Below are positions 53,621 through 64,000 of a stretch of DNA of 64,000 nt, in pieces. Under the pieces are notes generated by a model. It saw only the letters and a list, made by a program, of their open reading frames with translations. It had not been told where the DNA came from and did not search any database. The position numbers were made by a program, and so were the translations under genes. This DNA comes from Cristatella mucedo (lineage: Eukaryota > Bryozoa > Phylactolaemata > Cristatellidae). The stretch lies in assembly GCA_009760855.2 (NCBI GenBank), contig WPIO01000028.1, positions 2,276,001-2,340,000 on the forward strand, read 5' to 3'. Within the stretch, counting starts at the first letter, position 1. Each line of letters starts with the position of its first letter.

Positions 53621-55057
53621 CCTTTTTAGAGGCTTTGACTTGGCTATTGGCTGGAATCGTTGCCTGGCGGTAGTAAGTTAACAACGCTTTCTGCAGAGAA
53701 GTCGGCGGCTGCTGCACAATCCCACTCCCCCATTCCTACCGCTGCCACGAATGTCGCAATTTTGCCAAGCCTCGAAGAAATTAACCGCGAGTTTGTAACT
53801 GTCTAAGGCTGCGTGCGGCCAGCAGGAAAGTTGTCAGAATTTCCTCTCGTGCCGCAGTTTGGAACTAGATGAAGATTCGATTCTCTTCGTATACAACGCA
53901 AAAAGACTCATTTATTATTACTATTATTATTATTACACGCCATGCAACACTCAAAGAGATGTTGACCAGCACTCAGTCATGCGAATGCAATCTATCCGTA
54001 ACCACGTTTTCAGTTTAGACACAAGCCCGCATCGTTCCTCGGCAGCTTCGTCAATGGGCTGGGACGCGGCTATAACTGTCACCCAAAAAGTTACTGCGTC
54101 GGGTGGAGGGGAATTCCTATACGCTGCTTCCGGGCTTCTGTCTGTTATCCTTGCTACGGAGAGGAGCAGTTTAGCCTTGCGGTGGAAACTGCTAATACAT
54201 CGTGCACTGATTATGGACTCGATAGACGAAACGAAGCGGAATCGCACAAACGGGACTAGGAATCCCATCCAGGATTTCGGTAGAGGCTAAATTTAGACCG
54301 CGAGGGGCGTGGCACAGAGTCGGGACTTCTTCGAAATCTCGTAGAGTCTTTAGCCTCTTGAAAGAATACTTATACCATCAATATATTACTATTTTATCTA
54401 ATTACTTAAGCAATTATTTACAATTAAACTTTGAGAAGCCCAGTCGCCTCTATCTACACTCTACAGAGAGGAGACTCTCATTTGGCAGCCACTCGGCGGG
54501 CATCCGCAGACCCGTCTAAATGGAATTATCTATACGTCGAGTCTAACAATACAATCCTCGTTAAAATAATAGCCTCTCTAAAAACCTAAACCGAGCGGTG
54601 CTGAAAGGCTACGCCAGGGCGTCGATCTAGCGGCATCGCCTTTCTAGCCTCATCTAAAAAACAAACTGGAGAAACCCTTTTTAGCTGCGACTAAGCTTTC
54701 TAGAGTCACTACGCAATGCTTAGCATTAAATAACTGTATTACTGAATTTTCAAGCCCGGTAGCATCTACCTGGAGTCGCGGTAGCCACAGGCAGGTACGC
54801 CAGGTTTTTTTTTAGGGTGCTGTGGGCTGAAGGCTCGATAAAGAGATACTGACTGCTCAATTGGCCTCTCTGCGGTCACGTGCTAGAGCAACCAATAACG
54901 ATCTGGGCGAATGCTAAAGCCCATAGGCAACTTACTGCGGTTAGCAACCGTAGATCATCACTGTTAGCAGCCCAAATGGCTGATTTTTCTTAATTTAATT
55001 TTCCTGCAACTCCTTTCAGAGTCATCCTAAAAGATCAAAATATAAAATAGTATATAA
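53621..55057. other. Stretch without a recognised gene
   Basis: A short (ATT)n run near 53910-53935. Overlapping open frames on both strands at 53859-54290 show no domain and are not supported as genes. Confidence 0.45.
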
Positions 55058-55198
55058 TTCATTTGTATAACGCCCTAAGAGAACTTAATCTCTATTCAGG
55101 GGCTTCACATATGCTTCGGGGTTCGAGCCCACGACCTCAGCCAGACTTTGGTCGGGGCGAGCACCTTAACTGTTGGACCAAACCAGCTCGGCAATTTG
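55058..55198 (-). mobile_element. SINE family B: tRNA-like head with a LINE-type tail
   Basis: On the minus strand: GGTCCAACAGTTAAGGTGC (A-box region), GGTCGTGGGCTCGAACCCCG (B box), then CATATGTGAAGCCCCTGAAT and AGAGATTAAGTTCTCTTAGG, which is the 3' terminus of LINE family 1 in diverged form. Confidence 0.75.
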
Positions 55199-56164
55199 GA
55201 ACTAGACTCTGACGGGGCCCGGACGAAATGCCTTTATCATTCTTCCAGGCATGGTGACGCCCTCTGGAGACAGGCCGTGAAGCTTCGCGTGAAAGATGGA
55301 TCCACCGCTTGGCTATCCTCGCCTCCGTGAAATTACTTTAGCTGTTCATTTAAAAGGAGATAACCGCTTTTCTGAATGCTGCCTCAGGTTCTGCCCGCGG
55401 AAGAAGATTCAATAACGTGGACTGCTTGACTCCTCAATAAGAACACGGTTGAATCCAATTTTTGAAAAGCCTGTATATCTGCCGGCGGGGGGGAGTGCGA
55501 CCCGAAGGCCTGCTTAGACGCCGTCTAAAAAGAGGCCGAGTTAGTCGAAGGCCGCCTGAGCGGCACGCGTACGCAGCTCCTTCTATAAACATTGGCAGCG
55601 TCCCCTGAAGAAGCGGCCTGGAAGAAAGCAGCGCGCCTCACACGCGGCCCCGTAGCCCCCCCCCCCGGCCCTCCTCTACACAATCATTCCGACAGCTCGA
55701 AGCTCCGCTCAGAAGGCGCGCCGCTCGGCAAGACTCGGTGCGTGCAAGCCGAAAGCGCGCGGCGCTTTAGAAGAATGCTTTACTGAGTCTCATCTAGAAA
55801 AAAAGAGACGGTCAATTGTCTGCAGAGAAACAACTCGAATGCTCGCTCGCTCGCTGAAGCCGCCCGACTGAGGCCAAGAGAGTGCCGCTCTCTGAGCTCG
55901 ATGGACAGGTCAAGGTCAAGGGTCCTCTCTCACCCAGCCAAGCCCGCTAGCCACCAGTGAGGAAGAACTGTCGGCTAGCGGGCCTTGAAGGGAAAATGGC
56001 GAAGGGTGGCTTGAACGGCTGTAGCTTCGGTTGGGACCTTGCTTTCTCCCCCCCCCCCACCCACCCTCTCTCCCGCCGGGACTCCTCCGCGCGCTCCGTG
56101 CAGCGGGCGCAGTCGGGTCAGGGCAAGTCCTTGGAGAGGACTGCATTCATATATAGTAAAATAA

Positions 56165-56310
56165 ATAATTAATTTGTTTAGCGTCCTAAAATAACCTAAT
56201 CTTTATTCAGGCGCTTCACATATGCCACTGGGCTCGAGCCCAGACATTGGTCGGGGCGAGCATCTCCTACTGGCTATTGCCGCGTCCGCCATTACGACCT
56301 CTGAGCTCGG
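56165..56310 (-). mobile_element. SINE family B, second copy
   Basis: Same arrangement as the copy at 55.1 kb: reversed LINE-like tail (AATAACCTAATCTTTATTCA, GGCGCTTCACATATGCC), then the reversed tRNA head (GGGCTCGAGCCCAGACATTG, GGTCGGGGCGAGCATC). Confidence 0.7.
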
Positions 56311-56437
56311 CCGCTGACTTAAAACTGGCGCGAACGGGTATGAAATAGTCCGCGATAGACGACAGGCTGATGATGAGCAGCACGGTATTTAATTGTGTAG
56401 CCGGATTTACGTACGACTAGATCTGGCTACTATGCAG

Positions 56438-56440
<3 letters not shown>

Positions 56441-56518
<78 letters not shown>

Positions 56519-56540
56519 GTGTGTGTGTGTGTGTGCGTGC

Positions 56541-56580
<40 letters not shown>
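56441..56580 (+). repeat. Compound (AT)n-(GT)n microsatellite
   Basis: About 34 bp of AT directly followed by about 105 bp of GT with scattered GC steps. Confidence 0.95.
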
Positions 56581-58018
56581 ATGGAGAAAATGTTGATCGA
56601 GCAACCTCTTTTGGCGACGGTCTACATTCGGTCGGCGAGTCGTTTCGCTGAGCTGTAGCTGCTGTAAGCTTCCAACGAGTCCGCCTGAAGTCATTAGCCG
56701 TACCAACCAGCCTGCACTAGTGCGCGGGCAATTTTTCGCACGGCTGCGCCGGAGCGTTGATAGTGCTGCGAGCGCGCTGTAGCGGCTGCTGCACTACAGC
56801 CCATCGCCGCAAACGCGGCGGCGGCTGCGCGCATGCGCGACGCTAGTCCAGGCCGGCGCGCGACCAGTACGAGTGGAGCCGGCGAGAAGCCTCGAAGCTC
56901 GGTCGGCTAGTGAGTCGCCGCTAGTGGCTAGCAGCAGCTGCACCGACGCGCGCACGTACGCGGCCGCTAGCAGAGCGCGACAGCAATCGAGAAGCGCCCT
57001 AATTACCTAAATAGCGAGCTGAGGGCGCAGGAAGGAAAAAGTGCACGTGACTAGAAATAGCTTCCAAATAACTAGCTTGAGGCCCAAATTAAAACTGAAC
57101 TTGCCACTATTTCAGGTGGATTTTCTCACTTTGTATGCCATAGACTTGGAAATGCCTCGTTCCTAATCACTCTAATTCAGGAGCCGCTGGTAGTCTCAGG
57201 CGCCGCCATAACGCGACCGATTAGGGGGCACACTTTTCAATAATACTTCCTCCGGCGCTAAGAGGCGCTAAAGCCTTTACAACTGGGCCTTCGACGGGCG
57301 TGCGGTGTGCCGCAGCCTGAACTAGCGAGCATCCGGTGGCGATAGCGCTACCATCGGCATGCGTCGGTTTTACGGTTGCCCTAGGTCAGCTTTGCCATGC
57401 ATGCTCCGGCATAAAGCTGCGACGTGTTTAGTAGATTTGACTATCGCGATTCTATCTCAGCCAGAGCTCCCAGGCGTGACTCCTAGCATCCTACAGCTGG
57501 TGCAGGCTGGTACACTCACCGTTTCACTCACCGCGCTGCATTGCATCACTTAGGCATACGTACGCATATCATACGTACGCTCGTGCACGACGGATCATGC
57601 CCGGACACTTGGGTGGCTGTTAAATCTGAAAGCGCTTTAGAGCCCTGGGTCAAGATTACGTAAACTAGTAAACCAGTAGCCCGATGAATGGAGCGTAATT
57701 CCGGAAAATCTAGGATTGCGGGTACTTTCTTAGAAGAAGTGTGAGAAACGTTCACTATATAAGCACAAACCCAAATCTATTTGATCACGTGGACAAAAAT
57801 TTGTCGCGCGTCACGATTATTGAGGAAAGTCGCTCTGACTACAAATATGACCTCTTCAAACTCTCACCAACGGTGCCAACGCCCGCTGCGTCGCCTGGGC
57901 TAGCCCGCGCCTAGCTGACTTGTTAAAAACCGCCGCATCTGCACTTCGTAATCACTGAATTCTTCAAAGCACAATACGTTACCTTTTCTTTGCTGTAAGA
58001 CTGCTGGAAGCTCATTGT
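56581..58018. other. Stretch without a recognised gene
   Basis: GC-rich and CpG-rich around 56720-57000, which could be a CpG island, but no exon can be supported. Confidence 0.4.
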
Positions 58019-58033
58019 TTACACACGCGCACA

Positions 58034-58094
<61 letters not shown>

Positions 58095-58104
58095 GCGCGC
58101 ACAG

Positions 58105-58150
<46 letters not shown>

Positions 58151-58179
58151 GCACAGACACACACACACACACACACACG
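58019..58179 (+). repeat. (AC)n microsatellite
   Basis: AC dinucleotides with short CGCGCG and AGAC interruptions over about 160 bp. Confidence 0.95.
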
Positions 58180-58337
58180 TACCCAGGCTGGGTTCAGTTG
58201 ACAAGGACCGGACGGCTATAGTGAGGGTTAGGGTCACCGGCTAGGCCGGGGTCGGACCTACGGCATGGCCGGATGTATGCGGTGACGTGAGGTCACCGGG
58301 GCTCTTGGGTACGGGAAGCTGGCCAAGTAAGTCGTGA

Positions 58338-58899
58338 TGTTGGAGGCTCCCGGTCTCGCCGAGTTATGCACCTGGATTCGTGCAGGCGTGCTCCGGCGAT
58401 GCTGCCACGCACGCAAGGGAACGAGTACCCAAGGCCCGAGCGGAGCTGGATAGCTCGCTCGTTGTTGACTTGTTTTTATTCCGCTTTCCCCGTGTAGCGT
58501 GTTCGTGACCCCCGTGTGTTGTCTTGTTTATACCGCGTCCCCCCCCCGTGTAGTGCGTTCGTGACCCCCCCCCCTGTGTGTTGGCGTCTTTCGGTGGAAG
58601 CTTACGACTGTGGTAGTTGTCGACTCGGACTAGCCAGCAGTTACTCAGCCAGCCGGGTTTTGGACGGCGTACGCTCGTACTGTTGGATTCGGAGTCCGTA
58701 CAACGACAGGACTGCAGAAGCCGACTGACCCCAACTAACACGTTTGTTCGCGCTTGCTGCGTCGTCTTGCGCCCCCGTAGTGTACTGTGTATAGGACCCT
58801 CCCTGTAGACTTGTTTAGTTGCTCTGTTGTTGTCGGCGCATGCGTTAATATAAAGAGGTTTAACCTGACGGCCGCTCGTCTTACCCTAGCTCGGCGGCA
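58338..58899 (+). mobile_element. Possible solo LTR
   Basis: The stretch begins TGTTGG and ends GGCGGCA, i.e. TG...CA. It holds a TATA-like TAATATAAAGAGG 50 bp before its end and an imperfect internal tandem repeat of CCCGTGTAG(C/T)G(T/C)GTTCGTGAC near 58488-58565. The following TGGCGAGCGG could be a primer-binding site. No second LTR and no target-site duplication were found, so this is tentative. Confidence 0.2.
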
Positions 58900-58978
58900 T
58901 GGCGAGCGGCAGCGTGGCCGGAGTATGGCGGGTTTGGCGGGAAACAGCCTCTGACCCTTGGAACCCGGTTACACACAC

Positions 58979-58980
<2 letters not shown>

Positions 58981-59012
<32 letters not shown>
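58981..59012 (+). repeat. (AT)n microsatellite
   Basis: Sixteen AT units. Confidence 0.95.
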
Positions 59013-59014
<2 letters not shown>

Positions 59015-59434
59015 CGTTTTGCATGAGTTTCGTACCTCTACGCGGTTGGTAGTTTTGTTTCTTCGCTGTCCACCCTGACCGCCACGCTCTCTTTGCACGT
59101 GACTCTTTCTCCGAGCCTAGCTCCAACGGAGGAGACCTCTGCCTTTGTCACTCCTGCGCCATTTCCGCGCGTTCGCTGTCGAATACGAACGATCGGATCG
59201 GACCGGACGCAGCTCTCAGCGAAAGCGGCGCCAACTCGTCGGGCCGCTATCGCCTACTTGCCGCCGCTCTACCGTGTGGCGGCGACTGGCGACCAGCGAA
59301 GTTGCAGCTGATCCGACTTTTCGGCCAAATTTCGTCCAACTTTCCTTGCTTGAGCCCTTTAGGTGGAGCCAAGCTTCCTGCAGCTGGCGGCGCTGCCGCA
59401 TCCGTCTCTGCGATCGTTCACAGTGCACGCTGCT

Positions 59435-59440
59435 TTTATT
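59435..59440 (-). terminator. Likely poly(A) signal of the ADAM10-like gene
   Basis: AATAAA on the minus strand, about 160 bp after the stop codon. Confidence 0.5.
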
Positions 59441-59599
59441 CCCCCTCTTTTATCTCAGCAAGCCGGTCGTCCTGTCGTGGGCGGCTCCAGCGACTGGCCA
59501 CGCGCAAAGCGCTCGGGACCGCAGCTGCCCGCTAGGCGAACCGCCGCTTCAACGAGAGAAGCTCCGTCCGACTCGTACTTCGGCGGCGCGGAGAGAGCA

Positions 59600-60742
59600 C
59601 TACTGAGCGCTCGTCGAGCGCTTTCCTCGCACCGCCTCGCGCTTCCGCCGCACCGAGCTCGAGCGTCCAGCCGCCTCCTCTTCGCTGTCGGCTGATCGCG
59701 GTCGTTCCGACTTTGGATGTGACTCGCTGTCTGCCGCGGCTGGCTTCTCGGGATGTCCCCCGCCGCTGCCGTGGCCTCCCGAACTCGACCGCCCGCGTTC
59801 GCCGGCTCCGCGGGAATTCCTGTCGCTCCGCGCATGCGCCACTCTGCCAGACTTCCCGTCGCTCTTCACGTGCGCTGCTCCGCTAGACTTCCCGTCGCTC
59901 CGGCGCGAGAGTTCGCCGCGCCGCGTGGAGCTCTCGTGACTTCCGCTGCCGCTCTTCTCTCGGGGCAACCGGCCGCCGCCTCCGTCGCCGCGCCGGTCCT
60001 TCGGGCTCTTAGCCGGCGCTGCTCCGGCCTGTCGGCGACCGACGCGGATAGGGTGCCCGATGATCAGCAGTCGTCTGACCGTCTCCTCTTCAGAGAAGGC
60101 GCGGAGAAAAGCCTCGCGCAACGGCCGCTCGCCGGCGGTGGGGAAAGCGTCCGCAAAACGGGCAGCGCTTCCACTGTACGGGCGCACTCCGGCGGAAATT
60201 GCGGCGCCGCAGCGGTCGAACTCCTGCAGCGACTCGGCGAGCAGCCTGTGGCGCCGCCGAGCCTCGAAGTACACGCGCGCCGTCGCGCCGGACTGGTACG
60301 CCTCGCCCCAGTGCGGCGGCTCGGTGCCTCGCCAGCGCGAGCGGCGGTACAGGAGCGCGCACAGCGAGACGAACGCCAACGCGGCGAGCGCGTACGGCCA
60401 GTTGTCGGCGAACCAGTCGCGAGCGGCGGCGGACAGCTCGGCTGCGACCTCGCCGCCGAGCAGGCCCGCGTCCGGCACCTGGCACAAGTGCGCCTCGTCG
60501 CAGTAGCCGGTCGCGCGGGCGCACAGGGCGCCCACCGGCAGCCAGCCGGCGTCGCTGGCCAACGATGACAGCGTTCGGAAGGGCACGCACTGCCCGGCGG
60601 TGGTGGCAGCGGTGGTGGCGGTGCCGGCGGAAACGGCCGTCTTGCAGCAAAGAGCACACCGGTCAGCCTCTCCCTCGCAGCCACACTGCGTCAGGTTGAG
60701 CACGGAGCAGGCAGTGCCTGTGCACCGACCACCCAGGCAGAC
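59600..60742 (-). CDS. Terminal exon of an ADAM10-like membrane metalloprotease (partial)
   Basis: A 380-codon open frame starts after a strong acceptor (CCTTTTCCTTTCCAG) and ends at a TAG at 59600-59602. ADAM10 (Kuzbanian) sheds membrane proteins such as Notch ligands and receptors. The first 90 residues match the end of its cysteine-rich region: CLGGRCTGTAC, CGCEGEADRCALCCK, QCVPF, then C-x6-C in CARATGYCDEAHLC. The six-residue spacing and GYCD favour ADAM10 over ADAM17. A transmembrane helix (WPYALAALAFVSLCALLY, residues about 115-132) is followed by a 248-residue cytoplasmic tail. The distal half of the tail is packed with Arg, Ser, Lys and Gly, far longer and more basic than the usual ADAM10 tail, which is short and proline-rich. 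The protease and disintegrin exons must lie upstream, beyond the right edge or in 61-64 kb, where I found none. Confidence 0.75.
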   Translation of the reverse strand, partial: VCLGGRCTGTACSVLNLTQCGCEGEADRCALCCKTAVSAGTATTAATTAGQCVPFRTLSSLASDAGWLPVGALCARATGYCDEAHLCQVPDAGLLGGEVAAELSAAARDWFADNWPYALAALAFVSLCALLYRRSRWRGTEPPHWGEAYQSGATARVYFEARRRHRLLAESLQEFDRCGAAISAGVRPYSGSAARFADAFPTAGERPLREAFLRAFSEEETVRRLLIIGHPIRVGRRQAGAAPAKSPKDRRGDGGGGRLPREKSGSGSHESSTRRGELSRRSDGKSSGAAHVKSDGKSGRVAHARSDRNSRGAGERGRSSSGGHGSGGGHPEKPAAADSESHPKSERPRSADSEEEAAGRSSSVRRKREAVRGKRSTSAQ

Positions 60743-61089
60743 CTGGAAAGGAAAAGGTGCGCCTCGGCCGTGGCGGCGGCGGCGCCGCTGCCGAGCATTT
60801 GCTAGCCTCGCAGCAGCGAGACAGTCGCCGCAGATCGAAGCCGTCTCGGGCGGCCGTTGCTGTGGTGAGGCGTTGAGAAAAGCCGACCTCGTAGGAATCA
60901 ATGACACCTTAATAACTGTCGAGTGTAAGATGCCCACCAAAAATGGCGGGCGTTGCTTTCGTGTCAACCCCGTCCAAGCTCATTAGAGCGAGCGAGTCGC
61001 TGCCTCGAAGCCGCTGTTGCCCACACCTCCGAGCTGTCAAACCGCAGGCAGGCTATCCGGTGAACTCATTGGAACCTATACGTACTGTG

Positions 61090-61275
61090 CTCGCTCTTAA
61101 AAAGATACCAGCTGATTCAACAGCCTCTTTCGTACAGCGAGAGAAGACTCATTGCGGCCATCACCACCGCTTGCAGCTGCAATAAAGGATCACCTGCGAT
61201 TCTAACCCACGACCTCGGTCGGGACCGAGGTCGGGAAAACTAACCGCCTTACCCAGTGTGCCATCGCGGCTCACC
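61090..61275 (-). mobile_element. tRNA-derived SINE (family A)
   Basis: The plus strand shows CAGCTGATTCAACAGCCTC, GGCCATCACCACCGCTTGCA, CAATAAAGGATCACCTGC, then the reversed head TTCTAACCCACGACCTCGG...CAGTGTGCCATCGCGGCTCA. Confidence 0.8.
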
Positions 61276-61412
61276 ACGACCCATTGGGCTGTGAGTTCAA
61301 TTCCTGCAGCAAGCGGTCCTTTATTGCCCACTGCAAGCGCGGTGATGGCCGTTAAGGCTCTGCTGCCCCTATTTACGCGAGGCTTTTTGATCAGCTAACC
61401 TTTACCTTTACA
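61276..61412 (+). mobile_element. tRNA-derived SINE (family A), opposite orientation
   Basis: A partial head with the B-box-like GAGTTCAATTCC, body GCGGTCCTTTATTGCCC, GCGGTGATGGCCGTTAAGGC and 3' end GGCTTTTTGATCAGCTAACC. It sits head-to-head with the previous SINE. Confidence 0.75.
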
Positions 61413-63208
61413 TTTTTTTTCTATTTTTAATAGCCTCTATTTGAGTGGACGTTTAAGAATTCCTTAAAATTTGTAATACTCGTAGTTCCGCCACACGGAG
61501 TACGCGCAAGAAGTTCCACCGGGCACTTAATTAACGTAAAACGCACGAGTTATAATGTAGCTTGCTTATTATGCGAAAAGCCGTGGTAAATTTCAGCCTT
61601 GCATTACAATGCCGGCCTGAGTGCCCGCTGACCTAATGATGAGAGTAAGCCCAGCCAGGCTGATGAGTCCATCCTACTGTCGGGCAAGGACTCCATACAA
61701 CGATCTGGGACGTCATATGCTCGAATCTTACCTGTCGGCCGATCGCGTTCGTGCCGGCTTTGAACGCGACGCACTCCCCGCGGCGGTTAGCTTCTCAGAA
61801 CGACCGCCGCCGACCGCCGCACCTATGTGTGCGTGGTATCGCAGCCACGTGGCTCCGTCTCCCGGCCGAACTCGCGCCGCTCCGCGCGCCCTGTCGGCGC
61901 GCTACGCGCGAGCACGCGACGCACTGCGAAGCCTGGCCACATCTGATTAAAGCGGCATCGATTGCGAACGGTCGCGCGCGGGTCATGTGACCCCTATCTG
62001 CCCCGCAGCCGACACTTTCAGCCTTTACGCCGCTGCGTTCGGACGCGCTGCTTACGCTCGTCCTATCTATCTGTTCCTCGCGATCCGAAGCCGCCTGCGC
62101 GACGGCTACGACTATCGACCTTCACCCGTACGTGCGCCTGCGTCGCCACTCGCCCGCCAGCGTCGTATGCAGCCGTCGTCGTGCTCGCAGCCCACATGTG
62201 CGGGATTTCGTCATTCACCTTCAGTCTCCTGCATTTCGCCGCCCGCGCGCGCCTCCGCAGCAAGCCCAGCCTAGCTGGTTAGCCCGGCCTACGGTGGGAG
62301 CAAGGACTCCATGCCGAGGTCTCGGTCGTCAAGTGATCGAATCTTACCTTCGGTCGCTTCCTGTTTTGACCTTGTCATGCGGTAAGGCATTCGCTGAGCT
62401 TTAACAGCACGAAGTTCCCGTGCTTTGTCTGCAGCCCCTTGAGACTTAAGCAGACACTTGCCAAAAATTTGCTGTCACGCTAGCCTTGACGGGCAACTCA
62501 AGGTAACTGTGTCAGAGCAAAAGAGCTCAGCTTGGGTATGTTGTGCATGGTGTGCATAAAAAGCACTGGAAATGCCGGTCGCCGGTCTGGGCGACAGCAA
62601 AGGGGGTCGTAGTACAGAGAGCTCAAACCGCTGGAATGTCATGGCCACTCATTGAAAGACTCTTTAAATTTCATGGTCCTGAGAATTTCTAGCGTTTGGA
62701 TGTTCAATTTAAACTGCGAGCGTGATTTAGCAGCTAGATTTGCAAATTAGCAAATTATCTCCCCCTTTCCTCTTTTTTGACGTTCATCGTTGCAGCACCG
62801 TCGTAGTAGTACTATAAATATACTATGAAGGAGTCAGTGCAAACGTCTGTGACTGTGACGAACTTACGGGCTAACTAGCTAAAAAAAAAACTAGATTTTT
62901 ACGTTCTAAGAATAGGTGCATCTCCGCTAAATAACTTTCTACCTACGTCAAATCCGGATTATGTAATGTGGCGGCTCTCGTTTCCTTTGAAGTGGGACTA
63001 ATGGACAGACAGTTTGGCCGACAGGCCAAGTCAATTAAGAGAACGGATAAAGAATCTCCAGTCTCTGATAATGCTGCCGGCAGTGGCTGTCCAGAGAAAG
63101 AGATGGCAGCGAGTGAGGACTTGTAAGAATACCCATAAGATATAGGACCTTAAAAAAGGCTAAAACTGACATCTATAACAGGGCTCGGCGAGATAGTAAT
63201 TACATTCA

Positions 63209-63271
<63 letters not shown>

Positions 63272-63594
63272 GTTTTTTATATATAGGCCTGTGCGTGAGT
63301 TCCGTAAAGGAAGTCGCTGCTAATTCTCCAGCCGGCGCTGAACGGAAAGAGAGCCTCTTTCAACCGGCGATAATTAAACATTAAACTGAAGTTTGCTTGA
63401 CACAGCAATTATAAAAAATATGTTTAAATATTTATTAATTTTCTTCATTTGCAAAGATTTTTCTAAATCAAGAAAATCTGTCTGATCTTGTCTGCAGGGC
63501 GGGCTCACCAGCCCGGTCAGCGGGCACTCACTCAGGCTGGCTTTCCAAAGCCAAATCGGAGTTTCCCGATATTTTATCATTGGTATTGGACCCC
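61413..63594. other. Stretch without a recognised gene
   Basis: GC-rich open frames near 61620-62400 show no domain. The (AT)n tract at 63211-63268 lies here. It is presumably an intron or the flank of the ADAM10-like gene. A short repeated motif (CAAGGACTCCAT...) occurs at about 61686 and 62303. Confidence 0.4.
63211..63268 (+). repeat. (AT)n microsatellite
   Basis: About 29 AT units. Confidence 0.95.
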
Positions 63595-63762
63595 CGGGTC
63601 TTAGCCCAGGCGTTAAGGTGCTCGCTCTTCACGACCCAGGTCGTGGTTTTGAGTCCGACAGCGGTTGATCCTGCACTCTCGATTGCAAGCCGCGGTAAGA
63701 GCCGCTAAGGCTCTTCTGCCGCTATGCAAATGAGGCTGCTGGATCGGCTAACCTTTAACACT
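63595..63762 (+). mobile_element. tRNA-derived SINE (family A)
   Basis: The head has GGTCTTAGCCCAGGCGTTAA (A-box region) and GTGGTTTTGAGTCCG (B-box position). The body is GCGGTTGATCCTGC and GAGCCGCTAAGGCTCTTCTG. The 3' end is GAGGCTGCTGGATCGGCTAA. Confidence 0.75.
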
Positions 63763-63917
63763 TAGTTTTGTCATTTAATTCAAATATCCGCACTGCTCGC
63801 AGAACTGCGGTCGCTCTTGCACGGATTTTTCAGCTGCTGCTGATGCTACACGGTACACCTAAATTTTTGGTAGGCAATGGCGGAGCTAGGGGACAGGGGA
63901 GCATTTGCCTCCACCCT

Positions 63918-63946
63918 CCCCCCCCCCCAGATATCGGGGGGGGGGG
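63918..63946. other. C11/G11 inverted repeat
   Basis: Eleven C, the spacer AGATATC, then eleven G. It sits in sequence that looks like a palindromic repeat (GGCGGAGCTAGGGGACAGGG before, GGAGCTATCTAGGCCGGATC after). Confidence 0.85.
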
Positions 63947-64000
63947 AGCTATCTAGGCCGGATCCTATTCTTACGCCCCCAGACCGTCACCAACAACGAA

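Noticed and set aside
53859-54290. 143-codon frame containing a poly-Tyr run
   Set aside because: The Tyr run is an (ATT)n microsatellite; the rest shows no domain, and an equally long frame lies on the other strand.
58220-58232. Telomere-like GAGGGTTAGGGT
   Set aside because: Only about two imperfect units; not an array.
59753-60699. Plus-strand frames of 271 and 166 codons opposite the ADAM10-like exon
   Set aside because: They are shadows of the GC-rich minus-strand exon, whose Cys pattern and transmembrane helix are convincing.

Overview
The window is nuclear DNA of a multicellular animal, most likely an invertebrate. Its genes are split by GT-AG introns, it encodes animal-type proteins (a TWIK-like two-pore potassium channel, an ADAM10-like sheddase, an ER FKBP with EF-hands), and its non-coding DNA is full of 5'-truncated non-LTR retrotransposons, tRNA-derived SINEs and long (CT)n, (AC)n and (AT)n tracts. 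I cannot name the species. There are no operons, ribosome binding sites or CRISPR arrays. The genes were rebuilt by hand by joining exons whose reading phases agree across GT-AG junctions.

Layout. 1-7647 (+): six phase-compatible exons of a large gene open at both ends; the last three look like the microtubule-binding stalk of a divergent dynein heavy chain. 7648-16916: mostly LINE and SINE relics, with one unassigned minus-strand exon candidate near 14.1 kb. 16981-26487 (+): a complete nine-exon gene for AHA1, the activator of the HSP90 ATPase (347 aa), with a perfect three-unit heat-shock element 50 bp before its ATG. Its introns carry LINEs, a SINE and a 165-bp hAT-type element that resembles the SPIN family. 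27314-36452 (-): a TWIK-like K2P channel gene, convergent with AHA1. It has two different first exons, at 32.1 kb and 36.4 kb, that can each splice in phase to the same exon 2. 37.9-45.3 kb: a repeat-rich gap with LINE copies and a decayed hAT transposase gene. 46041-53391 (+): a complete nine-exon gene for a secreted-pathway FKBP with three PPIase domains, two EF-hands and a C-terminal HDEL (433 aa). 53.6-59.4 kb: SINEs that carry a LINE-derived tail, microsatellites and a possible LTR. 59600-60742 (-): the terminal exon of an ADAM10-like metalloprotease. 61-64 kb: SINEs and an (AT)n tract.

The genes do not form a pathway. AHA1 (cytosolic chaperone cofactor) and the FKBP (ER folding enzyme) are both folding factors, but nothing links them beyond proximity. 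The repeats show more structure: two LINE families, one of which (3' end with an (ATT)n tail) shares its 3' tail with a SINE family, plus nested insertions and at least three kinds of DNA-transposon remnant.
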